This document shows, piece by piece, positions 33,801 to 48,800 of a stretch of DNA of 64,000 nucleotides. The translations under genes and the position numbers were made by a program. Every line of letters starts with the position of its first letter. The stretch's first letter is position 1. This stretch comes from Trochalopteron elliotii (taxonomy: Eukaryota > Chordata > Aves > Passeriformes > Leiothrichidae): contig JANPWX010000109.1 of assembly GCA_024734555.1 (NCBI GenBank), positions 773,269 through 837,268 on the forward strand. Reading direction: 5' to 3'. The notes beneath the pieces are model-generated. The model was not told the origin of the DNA and made no database searches. It worked only from the letters and a program-made list of their open reading frames with translations.

Positions 33801-36800
33801 CCTGGAGTTGGGAGGAAACTTGTTTGGAAATATCAGATCCCAACTCCTGACAAGACGTCAGGCTCCAGAATTACTGGTGTGATAACATAGTAGGACAATG
33901 TTCTATGTTCTGCACCCAGAAGCTGGTTTCTTTTTCAAGTCCATTAGCAACAGACAGCCATAACTTGGCCAGAACAGTCTGGTCTTAGCCTGTTTTGTTT
34001 GTCTCAAAACATCTTGCTATTTATCACCTGTCAATAAACTCTCAACAGTCTCCCTCCTGTCACAATTTCTATGAATAGGCTGGGAAAGTGCAGCTTAGCC
34101 AAGAAAAGTCCACATGGCTCAGTCACAGAGGTATTTTGGTACTGGGTTCCCACAGGATCAGTGCAGGTTTGCAAGGCTATAATTATAGATATCCTCTCTG
34201 CTTGTCATGCCACTCCTCGAGCTCACACAGCACAGGAGGCATCCAGGATGCCTGGCAGGGCTCACGCACTCCTTCCTTGGATTCAAGCAAGGAGCATCCC
34301 CCAACTCTCACACATTTCCTCTCCTGGGAAAATGCTTGTTCTAGTATTCAGTCAGACTGCCAGCAAGTGTGAGGATGGTCCAAACTGCCAGGAAGTTCTG
34401 TCTCAAAGATAAATTCAAGCCCCTAGCTAAACAGTAAGTCTGGATATACTTAAACACCTGCAAGGAAGGCAGCACGTTTGCTTTTCTGCTACCACAATGC
34501 CAAGACTTGCATGAACACCACACAGAGCTTTTCATCTCTGCACTGCCATCTTCCCCATGATTTATAAAGATTAGTGACACTTTGTTTAAAGGGACAACTC
34601 AAAGCCAACCCAAGCAACCACTGTCCCTCCCCATCACAGCAATATTTTCCTTCCAGAGAACTTCCTTGCTTGTCTTCCCTTACACTTAAATTGTACAACA
34701 AATAATACTTCTGACACCAAACCCAGTGTCACTAATGGCATGCCACATGCCTGGGCTCTCCTCATGAGAGACCACAAACAATGAGTGGTTCCTGCCTGCT
34801 TCACAACACTTCTGAGTAAACAACATTACCTCTGCAGAGGCAGGCCAGAGTGAACTAGAGGAGTTGTGTTTCCCACTTAGATGGAGATAAAAACTGTTGG
34901 GGACAGAATTTGTCAATAATAAACCAGAGTGAAATGTAAAGAAAAGAACACAAAAAAATTTTATGAGCCCCAAACCAAATATATCAAAAAGAGAAAGAAT
35001 TAAAAAAAACCCTTTAGGAGCATTTTTATCTAGTCACTGAAAAATAATTTTAAAGCACTAGTACAGAAAATGAGCCCTCTATGCAAATTTCAACAGATTG
35101 ACACAGTGTCAAATAACCCTCTGCATAAACAAAATGACACTGAATACAGTAGTTACATCCAAGAGGGATGGTAACACCACGTAGGACTTCGGTCCCGGAA
35201 GAACTTTCCTTGCAGATCCGTGTGTCAGTTACAGTAATGTTATTTGCTTTTTGTGAAAGACGTCATTATCACACTGCTCCCACCGGGGGAGCAATTTCCT
35301 CTGCTCCTGTTCCCCATGAGGGTGTTGAATCTAGCAGCTGCCTCTTTGTGGCATAGACAAAAGACACCCAACAACTTTTCAGAGTGAGGTGCTGAATTTG
35401 CTATGTGTGTGCCACTGACCTCCATTCAGGGACCTTTCTACCCCAAACAGTGGAGTCCTATGAACAAAGGCTGTACTGAAATTTTTCATTAGCTTCAAAT
35501 CTTCTGACTGCCATCACAGGGGCTTTTTTGTGGATAAGACAGAGGAAAGGAGGACATGTTACTTCCTCGGCCTCTCAAATTACTGTTCAGCTGATAACTC
35601 ACTTCTAAGCACATCCATAGTTTCTCTCAGGTATCTGGAAAATTAAGATTCTCAGGCATTAATATAAAAATAATTTTGGATTTCAAACTCCATACTCACA
35701 CAGCTAAGAGAACAAGGGAAGATACCCATATAGAGTTCTGCATTGCAACAGGCCTGAGCATTCTCATTGACACAAGCACACACTTCAGTTTATTCCTTTC
35801 AGTCCAACTCAGGAAGATGCATTTTGGTTTTCATGAATCTTGATCTGCTGGAGCAGCTGCCGCACCTACCAGCCACCTCTGGGTGGGGTGGTGAAGTTTT
35901 TACCTCAAGTCATAAAGTCAGTGAGGTTTTGGGGTTGTTGGTCAACATCCTCAAAAAAAAAAATTTACTCTGCTCTCAATGCTTTTCAAAAGCTGTTCTC
36001 CATCTTACAGAATCAGATCTAGTATGAACATAGCATAGATCCAACATGAAACTCAGCACTGCTTTAAGATAAATAAAACTCAGCTACTGGAGCACTCTGT
36101 GTTATTCATATATGCAAATGAGCTGCTTAGCACTTCAGTGTTAACAACTTGGCTGTTGATGTTAAGTGCTGGAAAAAAAACAGAATTTCAGAGGAAATTT
36201 TGCCTACCCTGGAAAGCCACGAGGTGAACTTTTATGGCTGTTTTCCATTACTGTCTTTTTGTGAAGCAGAGTACATTTTTCCATTAGTTGTGTTTATCAG
36301 CTCTGAGAGGAGGCAGATGAATATAATGAGCCCAAGTCAGAGATTTTCTGTGACTTCTTTGTCTGGCATGGGGATCTGTGTGACAGAGGCTATCAAGTGC
36401 CCGTAGTCACTTCATATCCTGTGTAGTTTGGGAGCTAAAGCAACACCTCTACTCTGCCTGCTTGGTGTTAGGTCGGTGTTACTGAGTAGTAAATTGTAAT
36501 TTCCACGTGAATTGACTGGATTTCAAGCTACAGGACATCTTATCCTACAAAACACTCCCATTCCAATTTAAAGTCTACCCAAAGGGGTTTCCTGAACTTG
36601 TGTGTGGGAGTCCTTTCTGCAGACATTTGACACAGCATCACTGATCACAGTGGGTCTGAGGCAATGACATCATTGGCCTTGGCTCTCCAGTTGCCACCAC
36701 AGAGCAAGAGGCACAATTCAACGTCATGTCAGAAGCACAAAGCTTTCTTCTGACTCAGTGGAAATGGCTTTACAACTCTTTACTTTAGGGGAAGGCAGTG

Positions 36801-39800
36801 TCACTATAGCATTTGCTTTACCTTTCAGGCTGTGTTCCACTTGTTTGTTTCTCAAGGTGAAACCCCAAACCCAAAGCCTTACCTTCCCACTTTTCATACT
36901 TATTAAAATATTTGTTTCTGAAGTCTGACTATGGCAAATACAGTCTGCTTTTTGTACACCTCTGCCTCAGCAGCAGCAGCCAAGTTCCAATGTAAACTGC
37001 ATTTATGTGTCCTAACAGCTGTCACATGAGGGGGTGTTACTAAAACACCAACCCTCAGTGAAGACTTGAGTGTTTTCTGGTCACTGTTACTGTTGAGAGA
37101 AAGAACAACAAACAGCACTAGCTTTGTAATTCACTGGCAGAACTAACTGCTGCCTTTATTTAGTGGAAGGATTCCTAATCTCTCTTGCCTAGCAGTACTT
37201 CATATGCACCAAAGACCAGCACAAATTCCACAAAGACATAAACAGTCATTGCTCTGAAGTGACGAACATAAAAAAAAGCAACAAAGACCAAAGAAGATGG
37301 AGCACAGTTACATGTAAAGAGAAAGTTGCTTCTGATCTGTTCACATTCTCATGGTTTCTTCTATGAATGAAGAAGCAAAGCTCTTCAATCCAGGGGAAGA
37401 AAAGAGATCTTTCATTCCACAAATGTTAAACAATAGAATTTTTTAAAAATGCAGAAAGAAGGAATAGGAGTAATTGCTGCAGATAAAGACCTCAGAGGTG
37501 AGCATAGATGCTGCCTTGAGGACTGTAACAGTGCTTTTAATCTGCTACAGGTCGACCAGAAGTTGATAAAATACCTCCTCTTCAGGGTCAGGAGGCCACA
37601 CAGATCTCGTCCCACACAGGACTGCTCTGGGCAGGAAGGCTCTGCACATGTGGCAGACACTGTCCTTCTTCACAGAGATCCTTTGAACACAGACACCTCC
37701 CAACCCACTCATACAGGCAAAGTTTAAAAAAAAAGCAATTGGCAGGCTGCTTCAGCAAGCAATAAGTAAAAAATACAGTTGTTTGGTAAAACTCCTGGGC
37801 TGAGCTTAGATTCTGTTTTCAAAGGCCAGTTACTCTTGACACAAAAGGCAGAGAGCAAGAGTTTCTTCTCAAGGTGGCAATGTCACTTTAGAGTAAATTA
37901 TCAGAGAATATCCATCTCCCATGTCAGTCCTGGGCTGCTGCTGAGACCTCTAAGTCTAATAACAAGGCCCTTGTTTTAGCCAGCTTTAGAGACCACAGAG
38001 GCATCCCATCAGATAATCCCAAATGCCCGTGCAAGGCCTGCAGTGTCAACAACCTCAGTCTCCTCTGCAGGTCACCAGTAAAGCTCATTTCAGGAAGCTG
38101 GCTCTGTCCTTCAACAATGTGACAGGTGATTCTCGAGGAAAGGAACTGTTCTCACTTCCTGTAGGACTGGCTGCCTGCAGAAAAACATTGAGAAAGGGTC
38201 TGTCAGCTGAAAGCAGGATTTATTACAAGACAGAGGCTGCCTGAGGGCAACACTTGTTCAACTTGTACAGGGACACAAACATCACAAAAAGCACGCAGAA
38301 AGCCACTTTAACTCGTGATGCTGCAACTTAAAATGCAGAATGTATTTATGGCAACCCTTTTTCAGGGGATATTGAAAGAACTGAAAGTGCGTCACCAGGG
38401 CCCAGTTACACTCCTGACAAAAAACATTCCCCATTCTTTTGGTAGAGATTTTTGTACTGCCCTAGCTCCAATGTGCCTTAGACAGAACTTGGTACACTGC
38501 AAACAGCTTCAGCATGCCCATGCAGAGTTGCCTGGAGCAGACAGAGAATAAGGATCAGAGTGGATTAAACCACACAACAATGTCCACATGAAGCACAGCT
38601 GAAAAGGTCTAAATCTGGAGGTGCCAATGCTCCCTCTGGAACCCTACATTCCAGCCATGCTGCCAGTGTCATCCCTGTGCCAGCTTGGAAGTGGAAATCA
38701 CAGAGGATCCCAGCATGGCTGGATTTATTTGGAGGAGCTTGCTTTTGCTCCAGAGTTCAGCTAACAGCAGGAGCTGCATCTTGGGCAGGAATCTGGCCCC
38801 AGGCCTGTAGCTGTACTAAGTACCTGGGCTTCCTCTACATTCCTCAGGCATTCCACACACTCCCTGCTCCAAGAGAGGCCGTCCAGCTGGTTCAGGTAGG
38901 TTTACATAAAATCAACTTGTTTCCAGAAAATACACCTGTAATAAATACTAAAATCAAGCTAAAAATGTGCCTCTAAAATAAGTGAATGCATCGAGTAGAA
39001 TCAGAAAGTCATCCTTTTCTCATCATGTCCATCAGCTATAAAAACTTGCATTTCTCCAGAAATACCAAAAAACCCACAAATTAGTCTTCCACTGGAACAG
39101 AGTCTCTTGATCTGTAAAGTCCTACATATCTATGCACCAGGCAAATGGGAGGCAGCAACTGCTGGAATCTACTGATTGCTGGTATCTGTGCATCCGATAC
39201 CATTTTTGACCTACAGATGAGTCAGCAAGGAAATTAAAGGAGCAGTAAGCACAGAGCTTTACTAGGGNNNNNCTCTCTCTCTCTCTCTCTCTCTCTGTGC
39301 TTTTCCTTTCCTCACTAGGGCTTCTTTTCAATGGGCCAATGCTTTTGGAAGTGAACTGAAACAGGAACCAGGGACAGACTCTTGGGTGTTAACACCACAT
39401 CCAGTCAGGGCAGAACAGTGCTGCTGTTAGAGGAAACAGAGAGCACTGATGTCAGAGGTAAAACTCGGGGCACATGCAGCAAAGGTAAAGCTGAAAGAGC
39501 TGCTTTACCTCAGCACAGCAGTGTTGAAACAGGTCAAAACCTCCTTTCACCATCAAGAACATTCCCTTCCAATGCCTCACCTGTACTCCCTGAACAAAAC
39601 CACACCACTTCTCTGCACATGCAACTGTGTGGAACAATGAATGAGCAACATAGAAGGCTCAGAATGCACTTTCCAGCTCTGTTACTGATTTACTGGGTTA
39701 TTTAAATTCTCTTCATTTCATTTTCCATATCTGTAATGAGTAGCTAATGATATACACACATTTCAAGCTTCTTGGAAGGTACTGACTTACTATGTTTTTG

Positions 39801-42800
39801 TCAAATGTTTCAAGGTAACAGTTAGAGCTAAAGAATAGAGCTGATGTTACATTGTGATCAAATAATCATCACTAAATTTGTTCTGATGCATTTGCTCCTG
39901 CCATTTTCACTGATGATGGACACAAAGTTGTATTTGAATCCAGCTTTTCCTATCCACATGCCTGGGAAAAAGTTTGTTCATTACTGAAGAATGCACCTTT
40001 CTTCCCCCTCCACCCCAAAAAAATTCCACAGCTGACACACCACACATGTTTACTGATGTGTGAGCATCCAAGATCAATTTTTCCTCTGTACTGAGCTTGT
40101 GTTGCCTGGCTCAAAGCAAATGTCCATCATTTTCCTCCATCTTCAAGTCAAAGCCACCCTCTCTTCTTAACCCCCCCACAGATGAAGTACTTGTTACAAA
40201 CTTTTGCAGGCCACAGCACGGCCATGTGGTTGTAGAGTACCAGTCTCCAGAAAGGAGACTGCCATAAGCAGCACACTGTGCTTGGCTCTCTGCTTACCAA
40301 GCTGCCCTGAGCCATCTCCTGAGCTGCCTGACATCTGCTCTACATTCAGCTGCAGTGTAGACACACCCAGGGAGCCGACTTCAAGTTACACAGTGGGATG
40401 AGCAAGTGTCTAAAGAAAAGGAAAAACTCTGATGACATCCAGAGAAGGTCTAATCTGAGACTCAGAAGCTTCCCCAAAAACTTCTGAGAATTTGGGCCAC
40501 TTTTCTCCACCCAGAGACAGGAAAAAGCATGTCTTTTAACTGCTCACATGACAGCCTGGAAATAGGAGCAGTGTTCAGCAGGATATAATTACATGGTTGT
40601 ACATCCTGCAGATGACAAGTACAATGTCATAGACTCCTGGCACATTAGTAGCCTACGACTTCATTCCTGAAGAGTTTCTACAACACTCCCTCCTTTCCCA
40701 CCCCAAGGAATGACAAACAGAACAATGACATTTTCTACTTACTCTGTCTGCTCCTTGTAGATGATCCTGAGAAGCTTGGATGGCTTTTTTGTGGGGTCCA
40801 GACTGAGAGAACTGGGGGGCAATGGCTGGGACCTTTCCCTTTCTAGGGCTGCTGCTCTGCCCATCAGGAGTGCGAGGGATCTTAGGTTTGCTGGTGAAGG
40901 CCAAGGCAAACTCTCTGGAGGAGGAGAGGGAAAGGGTTAGCAATGCATGGAGAAGTAAGTATGCACAGGAAGTCTGCAACCAAGTGAAACCTGCAGTAGG
41001 TGCTGTGACAGCCCAGCAGGTGCTCAAACCTCAGGGAGGCTGCAAATAGAAAGGAACATGGCACCACAGGTAGTGCCTGGGACGTGTGTTCACTGCACAG
41101 CCTCTAACCTGCCTCTGTCCACCTGTCCATCCTACTCAAAGCTCACTGCACACAACAGGAGTGAACAGGCTCAGTTAAATTCCCTGCAAACCAGTAACTG
41201 ATCTTCAGCTTGTTTTCTGTTGTGTTTATCACATCCAGTGACTCATTCTGGGGTGCAAAAAATACACAGATATGCCACAGCACAGGAACACATCCTTTTA
41301 GGGCACAGACACCACAATTTCTTCCAGGTATAGGTCAATCTTGGCAGACATAGGCAGCCTCCCTGGCTCCTGTCTGAGATAAGATTTGTAGAACTCCCTG
41401 AAGGCTTTGTCAAAAGAGCAAAAAGCTGTGATGGCATCTATAAAATAAATTCCCTAAACACACAGGTTCCTTGTTCACACGGAGAACATAAACCAGCTGC
41501 TGCTATTTCACAGTCTGCATGTGCTACAAAAATACCACTCTTTAAAATTTAATCAATTACTGTGTGAGGATACACTGTCCTTCCTTGCCCCCAGCATAAA
41601 TTTATTTTTTCCCAGTTACAAAAACGGAGGCTACCAGGAAATAACAAGTCTCTAAAATAATTCTGAATCTAAATTAATGTTTGCTGTAGTGAATCGATTT
41701 TCTCTTCAAAGGCGAAAAGGTTAAACTAAAGTAACAGCTACATGAAAACTTCATCATATTTAAAAAGGGAAATAAGAGAGCCAAAGGCACGACATCGAAA
41801 AAAATAGGTGCGGTCCAAAAATTGGCGATTAAAATAGAAAGTCCCCGTGTTATTAGCTCCATGAAAAGAACCCTTTGTGACCATCAGAAAGGGTGATTAG
41901 GAGGATTTTCAAGATATTTAATCTCCCCTCCTCCCCTGGGAATGCTGCTGAGTCAGTGCTGATTAGCCCTTCCATAGCCCTGCTTCACCTTGCAGGGAGA
42001 TTTAAGCAAGTGTTCCTTTTGTATTTTAAATAGCACTATTGTCTGTATTTTGCATATGTATATGCTAACTATTAAGGGCAGAGACGTGCTAACTGCTCTG
42101 CTAAGAACCATCACTGCAGCCCTCTCTACCTATGAATATTACAAATGTTAACACTTGTCTCAGCTTCAAAGGAGGAGGTGGCAGATGGCAGCAGAAAGAG
42201 ACTGGTAAAACAACACCAAAAATAAGACTGGCTAGATAAAACCTCCAGGTGTGGACCACAGAGATATTTAAACGTCTTCATCTCCATATAGCAATGTAAT
42301 TGTTATTGCTTTCTTTGTCATTTAACTCACTTTGGTAGTTAGTTCAAGTGAATTGGGTTTTCAATTCACTAGTGCTCTCCATAATCTTATGTGTACTATG
42401 ATGTTCTTACGTAGATTAAAAAGAAAGATTCACCAGCCTCAAGGCAGTTTTTGAGCCACAAAAGGGGTGAGGGGCTTTTTCTTCCCTATTCAACAACAGG
42501 TAACACAACCTTGGATCTGTACTCCCATACACTAAAAAGGCGTTTTTATAGCCATTCAACCATCTCCACAGTTTGAGGGCAGTAACCTCGGCAGCCGGAC
42601 TAGCGACACAGCAAAGCAGCGCAACCAGAGTAACATCACTTTTCCAAGGAAAGCGATCTCACACAAAATGGTTCACACTTATGCAAACTCTTCAGGAAAG
42701 GATCATATGAAACAGGCTGGTAGCAAAAACTGTAAAGTTGAAAAAATTCTGTTGTTTTTCTGAGAGGATGCAGAGCAGATCTGGCTCTCCATGTGTTCAA

Positions 42801-45800
42801 ATACCACAGAACCACTTCATCATTTACTGCATCAATAAATAGGTTAAGATCAACAGAAGATAACTGATGCTCAGGATAACACCTAAAATTCCTATTTGTT
42901 ATCCTTTAAAAGTTGATGAGTTGAAGAAAAACGAAGCAAAATCTAGTGTGGGAAACGTTCTTCAACATTTGGCAAAGGAGTCACTGATGACAAGGTGTGT
43001 TCAAAGAAAAAAACAAAACAAAACAAGAAACAACCAAACAAAAATACCCAAACCCACAACAAACTCACACAAAAACCTACATTTGCATTGATAAGAAAGA
43101 AAACTGTTTGCTTGGAAAGACTCAAATAATTGTCTATACAAAAGTGCACAACAGACTGACACTGGGATTCAAATAATCAACCAGGAAATAAGACAGGACT
43201 TGAACATATAAAGATGAATTAAACCATTTTCTCCAAGAACATACTGGGACTTTTGGCCCTTTTTACCAGATTATCAGAAAAGCAAGGCTAACAGAGTCAT
43301 AAGAATGTCCTGCAGAGTTTAAGCTCTTTGTTATCATGATGATACTGGACATAGTCACAATAAAAAAAACCCTGCCTTTTCAGCCAGTCTCAACTGTAGA
43401 CTGAAGTCTGTTACAAATTCTTCCTTGATTGGCTAAAAAGCACAACACAGCAGTATTCTCACATGATCAAAATGCAACAGGGAATGTCAGTGCAAGACCA
43501 GCTGCCAGCCTGACCTGCATCAGCTGGAACAATCATTTGTTCCTGTGGAAATAGAACAACTGCAGCAGAAATGTCACTACTAAGGTCTCATTCTTCTCTC
43601 CAATTATTTTGCATCATTTCACTCATCTCTGTGCAGTTAAGTTCCCAATTGATACTGCTAAGGAAGGAGGAAAAGAGAAGTGACCACTTTCACAGCCCAA
43701 CTCAGCCCCCCTTTTCTCATACATACCTCTCCTAAGAAGGTCTTGGTATTTGCCTCCAGGAAGGAGACATTTCTTACAGTGGACAAAACTATGAGCAAAG
43801 CAGTGATTTATTAGTCCTGTTTGTTTTGCAAACAAATTATAGTCTGCATCCAGGAGTGAAAGAATGAAAAGGCAGGTCTAGCTATTGCAACACCAACATA
43901 TTAACAAAAGACCCTTGACACAGAAAAACCCTGTGCTCTCTTTGACTGTTAATGGCTGCATTCCTGTATCCGTAACTTGAGGCTGCATTTGGAAATCCAA
44001 ATTATTGCATGCATGCTGAGGAAACACACAATGAAAAGATATGATATTCCCCTACAGAATAATGCACCTGTGCCTTCACTTCTTTAAAATCCATCCTCAG
44101 ATTTAGACATACATTTGTGAACAAATATTAAAATTTACTAGGAACACACCTTTTCAATAATAGGTTATGTAGAGAAGCAAAGCATCTCACTAAGGTGGGG
44201 GACAAGATGCTGCCAAGTTCACTTGCTTCCTGGAAGAAAAGCCTGAAAAATAATATCCTCTCTCCACCACAAAGCAAACACATTGGCCATAAATTTTTAT
44301 GGTCTATTTGTATTTCTATTATATGCTTAACTACTGTTACAACAAGACAACAGAAATAAAACCAGTAATGTTGGGCCAGAGGTATGACTACTAAGCACTT
44401 TACCTGAAACCAGTGATAATTTGTTGACAATGTAAAATTTCTCAGATCTCACCATGGAAACAGCACAACTGGGGAAAAACTCCAATCAAACAACCAAAAC
44501 CACACCAACCTCCCAAAAAACCCAAAACCACACACTGGCATCTGTAGGCCAGAAGGAAACAAAGTTCTAAACACAGAATCATTCAGAAGTGCTACAGCTG
44601 TAATTGACACAAATAACCAAGCACTTCTGAAAAATCAGGTGCATGAAGAGCTGGTAAAACCTTTCCTTTAACATCTCCACCCATTCTGTGTTTTAGTTCT
44701 GGAACATATTTGCTTTTAAAATTTGTCTACACTGTTTAAAACTTGGCCCAATCTAATTAGCTGTAGGAAAAAGTTGTTAATGTCTGAAAGACACATGCGG
44801 GCCCTGAAAACTTTTGTAGACTTTGGTCCAATTGCTAATTAATTCCTAGTTCTCATCCAAGATATAACATCATAGCTGTACACATAACAAAGGCTTCACA
44901 GAGGGCTCAAGGTGCACAGGAAAAGCAGAATAAGGAGAGAAAGAGCTTTCATTTTACAGGAATAATTTCAAGGAAGAGTTGAAATTCATTGGTGGGTGAT
45001 CTTATAACTTTGCCTCCTTTGCTATACCCATCTAGTGGATAAATGAGGGACTCTGGTCAGCAGTGCTAGCAACTCAGCATGTTTAAACAATCTTAACCCA
45101 CTTAAATGCTTCAGTTTTCTTCCTTCTGCGTATTAATTCCTGTCCTGTTCCCACAGTCCTACCTATTTCTTTACTAATAAATGATTTTCATGGACTAGTG
45201 TTGAGTCATCTAAGGAAGCAATCAGGAAGTTTTATTTTCAGAAGGCTGCACTGAGCATACATGTGAAGTTCATTAATAATGTCTTACTTGAGACTTCTCC
45301 CATTCTGAACCAGATGCTTAGAAATTGAACAGCTGCCTCTGGCACAGCAAAGGGTATTTTGTTTGGCAAGCACCACCACAACTGTCTCAAGCCAGACTAC
45401 ATCATACATCAAATGACTTCACAGATTGTCTTTACAGCAGCATGGAATTAGCTGGTAAATCCTGTCAGACTCCTCTCACAGTTTCAGGCATCCTCTGGAT
45501 AGATCATACCTGTGTGATTGACCATTTACTTTGTCCTCAGTGAAGCCAGCAGATCGAGAAGACAAGGTATCACCAGCTGGGATGTGTTGGTCCATTCTGT
45601 GGCCTGATGCAAATACTTCAGATGACTTCATTTCAACTGCTGTTTAAAAAAGAAACACAGCTCAGTAAGGAGTGGTCTCCTTACAGTTTTATTAGAAATA
45701 CAATCAAGTCACAGTTCCTGCTATATGAAGGAAATCTTGAGGTTTTGGCAGGCTACTGAGTTCATGTGGCACTGTATTATGGTTCATCACCTCAGCAAAA

Positions 45801-48800
45801 CAACTGCAAGTGTGATAATTTAAGCGCTTTGCAGTTGGAAAATAAAACTGGTTACACTGTGCACTTGCAATGGGATAGGAACATACAGACCCCCAGTTAA
45901 CACATCAGCTGTGTCCAATATCTCATTAAAGCCACAGGAACACAACCCCTTGCAGTTGTCTGTACATATCCACAGTAACAGGGCCACTGCAGACAAAAAG
46001 AAGTGTTTTACACTTCTGTGAGACTCAATTTCTGCCTTATACTAATGGGGAAGTGAAGGACACTCAGTTTGCTTAGAATCACAAGGCCACCAAGCTGTGC
46101 AAGTTCAATGAAAGTTTAGGGAAAACCTCTAGCTTTACTCCTGCCACGCTCAGGACAGGCTGCTGTCCTGGTTTGCTCCCTCATGCTGATAAGAATGCAG
46201 ACCAGGTCACTCTCAGACAGGCGTTTTGCTGCCCAGCACATGTTCTGTCTGGCATTCAGCATAATAAGTACAGGAAGATGACCAGGGTTCATCTTTGGTC
46301 CACAAGTTTTCTGCTCATAGGAGACAAAAAATAAAAGTGCAAGAATTATTGATACTTAACCAAAGGATAAAGGGGAAGAGGATGGACCCAGACAAAATCA
46401 GACCAATCCAAGAACAACCAAATATTTCCAGGAGGACATAAGGAACTATGCTCTTTTTTAGAAAACAAAAGAGGATCAAGGTTCCTTGAGGCTAAACTCA
46501 ACCTCCGTGACATAGTCCCTTGATGAGGTCATTTTCACATGAAACTTTTATTCTGGTTTATTTTCACTCTTTGTCTATTACTATTCATTTCACGACTTGG
46601 CTGCATGAAACTCTGAGTCCCAAGGTACTCATGTGATGCTGGGAAAAATATTCTGAAATAAGCAGAATATTGTCACTGACATAACAAGCAGGGGGTCCAG
46701 CAGTGCAGGCTCTCTTTTCTCTTCTCTTCTCTTACACATATTTCTAAATCCCAAAAGATAAGAAAGACAAGTACATATGTCACTGCTACTGGCAAAAACC
46801 TGAAACAAACCTCAGGCCATCTTTCAAGTAGCTCAATGTTATTTTAAAACCTGGATTAGTGCTAGGAAGAATTTCCTCTGTCACACATAAAAATTATTAG
46901 TCTTTTTACATGTATAATGCATAAAAACTAGCAATATGTTGTATATTCTGACCTCAAAGATTTTTCTACAGGAAGAGAATATAATCCAGTAGTCTTATCA
47001 GTAGCCACCTGCATATAATTTTGACTGAAAGCAACTAACAGACTATTTTAAACAGAGGCTACAAGCAAAGTTCTGACAAAATGAAACATTTAAGCTGGCA
47101 GAAATATCTTCAGCATGAAGGTTTTAAATCAATATTCATCAAAAATTAACAACATTTACTCTGCTGACTGACTCATGCTGCTTGTTTAAACCTCTTCACA
47201 AATTTCTAGAAAACAATCAGACAGCATCAGCAGCACAGCAAAAGTGACAGAGGTGAGTGCATGCACCTCAATACTGGAAAGATATCAAAATCTGGTTCAC
47301 TTGGGCTCTGGACGGCTGCATAGTGTCTTAGGAATTGCATCCAGTTACACTGCAAAACACCAAATAGGAACACCTTTGATAACTATTTGGCTTAATTTCC
47401 TTTACAAAGCACAGGTATGTAAAAATCCCTTCCTTTTTTCCTTCTCTGCAGGAAAATTGCCCAGTCAGTATGGTTTTGCTTGGTTTACAACCTTTGCTGG
47501 TGTGAGTTGCTGCCCTTGGCTGGCCAAACCTCCTGTGCTGTACTCGAGTGTTACTGTGCACAGCAAGGCTGAGAAGAGCAGCTCTCATTGATTGCTAAAC
47601 AACAGCAAGAATACAAGTGCCCATCCTGGACAGGAGCTTGTCCTGATCCTATCCTCCCATCCTCCTATTCTTCTCCTTCAGCATGTTACATTTATCAGCT
47701 CTAGGCATTATGCAAGTGAATTCCTGTCTGCAAGACCTCAGTTACTTTTCTCAGAATCCTTTTCATTTCCTTTAGGAAATTTAAAAAAATAGAAGAGAAA
47801 GTAAAAAGTATGCTATTCCTTTACTGCTTCAAAGCATATTTTTCAGAAAAGAAAAGGCACACTTTGCCTGAACTTATTAATAATTCTGTCCCGGATATGC
47901 TGCAAGATCCTTTATCTATGACTGCTGAACATTTTGCTTTAGATCTGTAATTGGAAATGTTAATGAATCCCTGCAGGAAGGTAGAAACTCCCACATCCAA
48001 AGTTCCATGATCTTGTGGGTATCAGAAGTTCAGCAATTGAGTATTTCAGAAGGCTATAACCTTTTAAATTCCATCACATGTTTCTGAGCTCCCAGGCCCA
48101 GCCAAGTTTGCAAGGGCAGAATCTTTATCAGCATCACTCACAATGCAGCCACACAGCACCGGGCTGCCCATCCTCCACAGCCCTGGATGGTCCAAATGCA
48201 GTTGCAAATCTCAGCAGATAACTGCAGCTGCCTTCAGCTCTAACACTGAGATACAGCCAACAGAGCCTGCAGGTGCCAGCATACAGTGATTCATTTAGAT
48301 CCAAACAAGGGTATATTTGATCAAGCAAGGGGCTTTGCCTGTTGGGTAGTGCACTGCCTCTGGCTGCAGCTCCTTCCCTGGGCAGGGGACATTGCAGAGT
48401 ATCCTTCACACATCAGAAGCCCTGGGTCTGATCCTTGGCACTTGCACAGGCAGCAGATGGAGTGAGGCAAGTGAGACCATTGGTGTCTGCTGACCACACG
48501 TTGCCTCCTGTGGCCATTCATTCAGCTTGAGCCAAAGTCTGCCGCGTGCCCCAAGGTCCTGCAGGCTGACCTGGGCTCTATGAACAGAGGGCTATTTCCA
48601 CACTAAACTAAAAAAATCCCCAATTTACAACATGCAGTCCAGGCTCCCTACACCTGCCCCAGTCAAGGAAGATGTCAGCAATTAAGAACAGAATCCACAG
48701 ATCATCCTTACGTGAGGGAGAAATGCAGAAGTCAGAAATGCTGGACTGGCTCCCACCACAAATGGAAGAAGGACCGCTCAGAGGAGACTGCAGCTTCTCA

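Larger units (their letters stand above)
28441..40742 (-). other. ARMC9: ARMC9 12.3-kb intron
   Basis: This is AT-richer sequence without a recognisable gene. It contains an octamer ATGCAAAT (36112-36119), a 22-bp-period duplication (32580-32617), a five-N gap (39268-39272) and a CT repeat. Additional alternative exons cannot be excluded. Confidence 0.6.

Noticed and set aside
43690..43780. Possible ARMC9 exon encoding [15 protein letters not shown] on the minus strand, with a good GTATGT donor
   Set aside because: Including it breaks the phase chain between the exons at 45510-45639 and 40743-40914, which join perfectly without it. The acceptor is weak.
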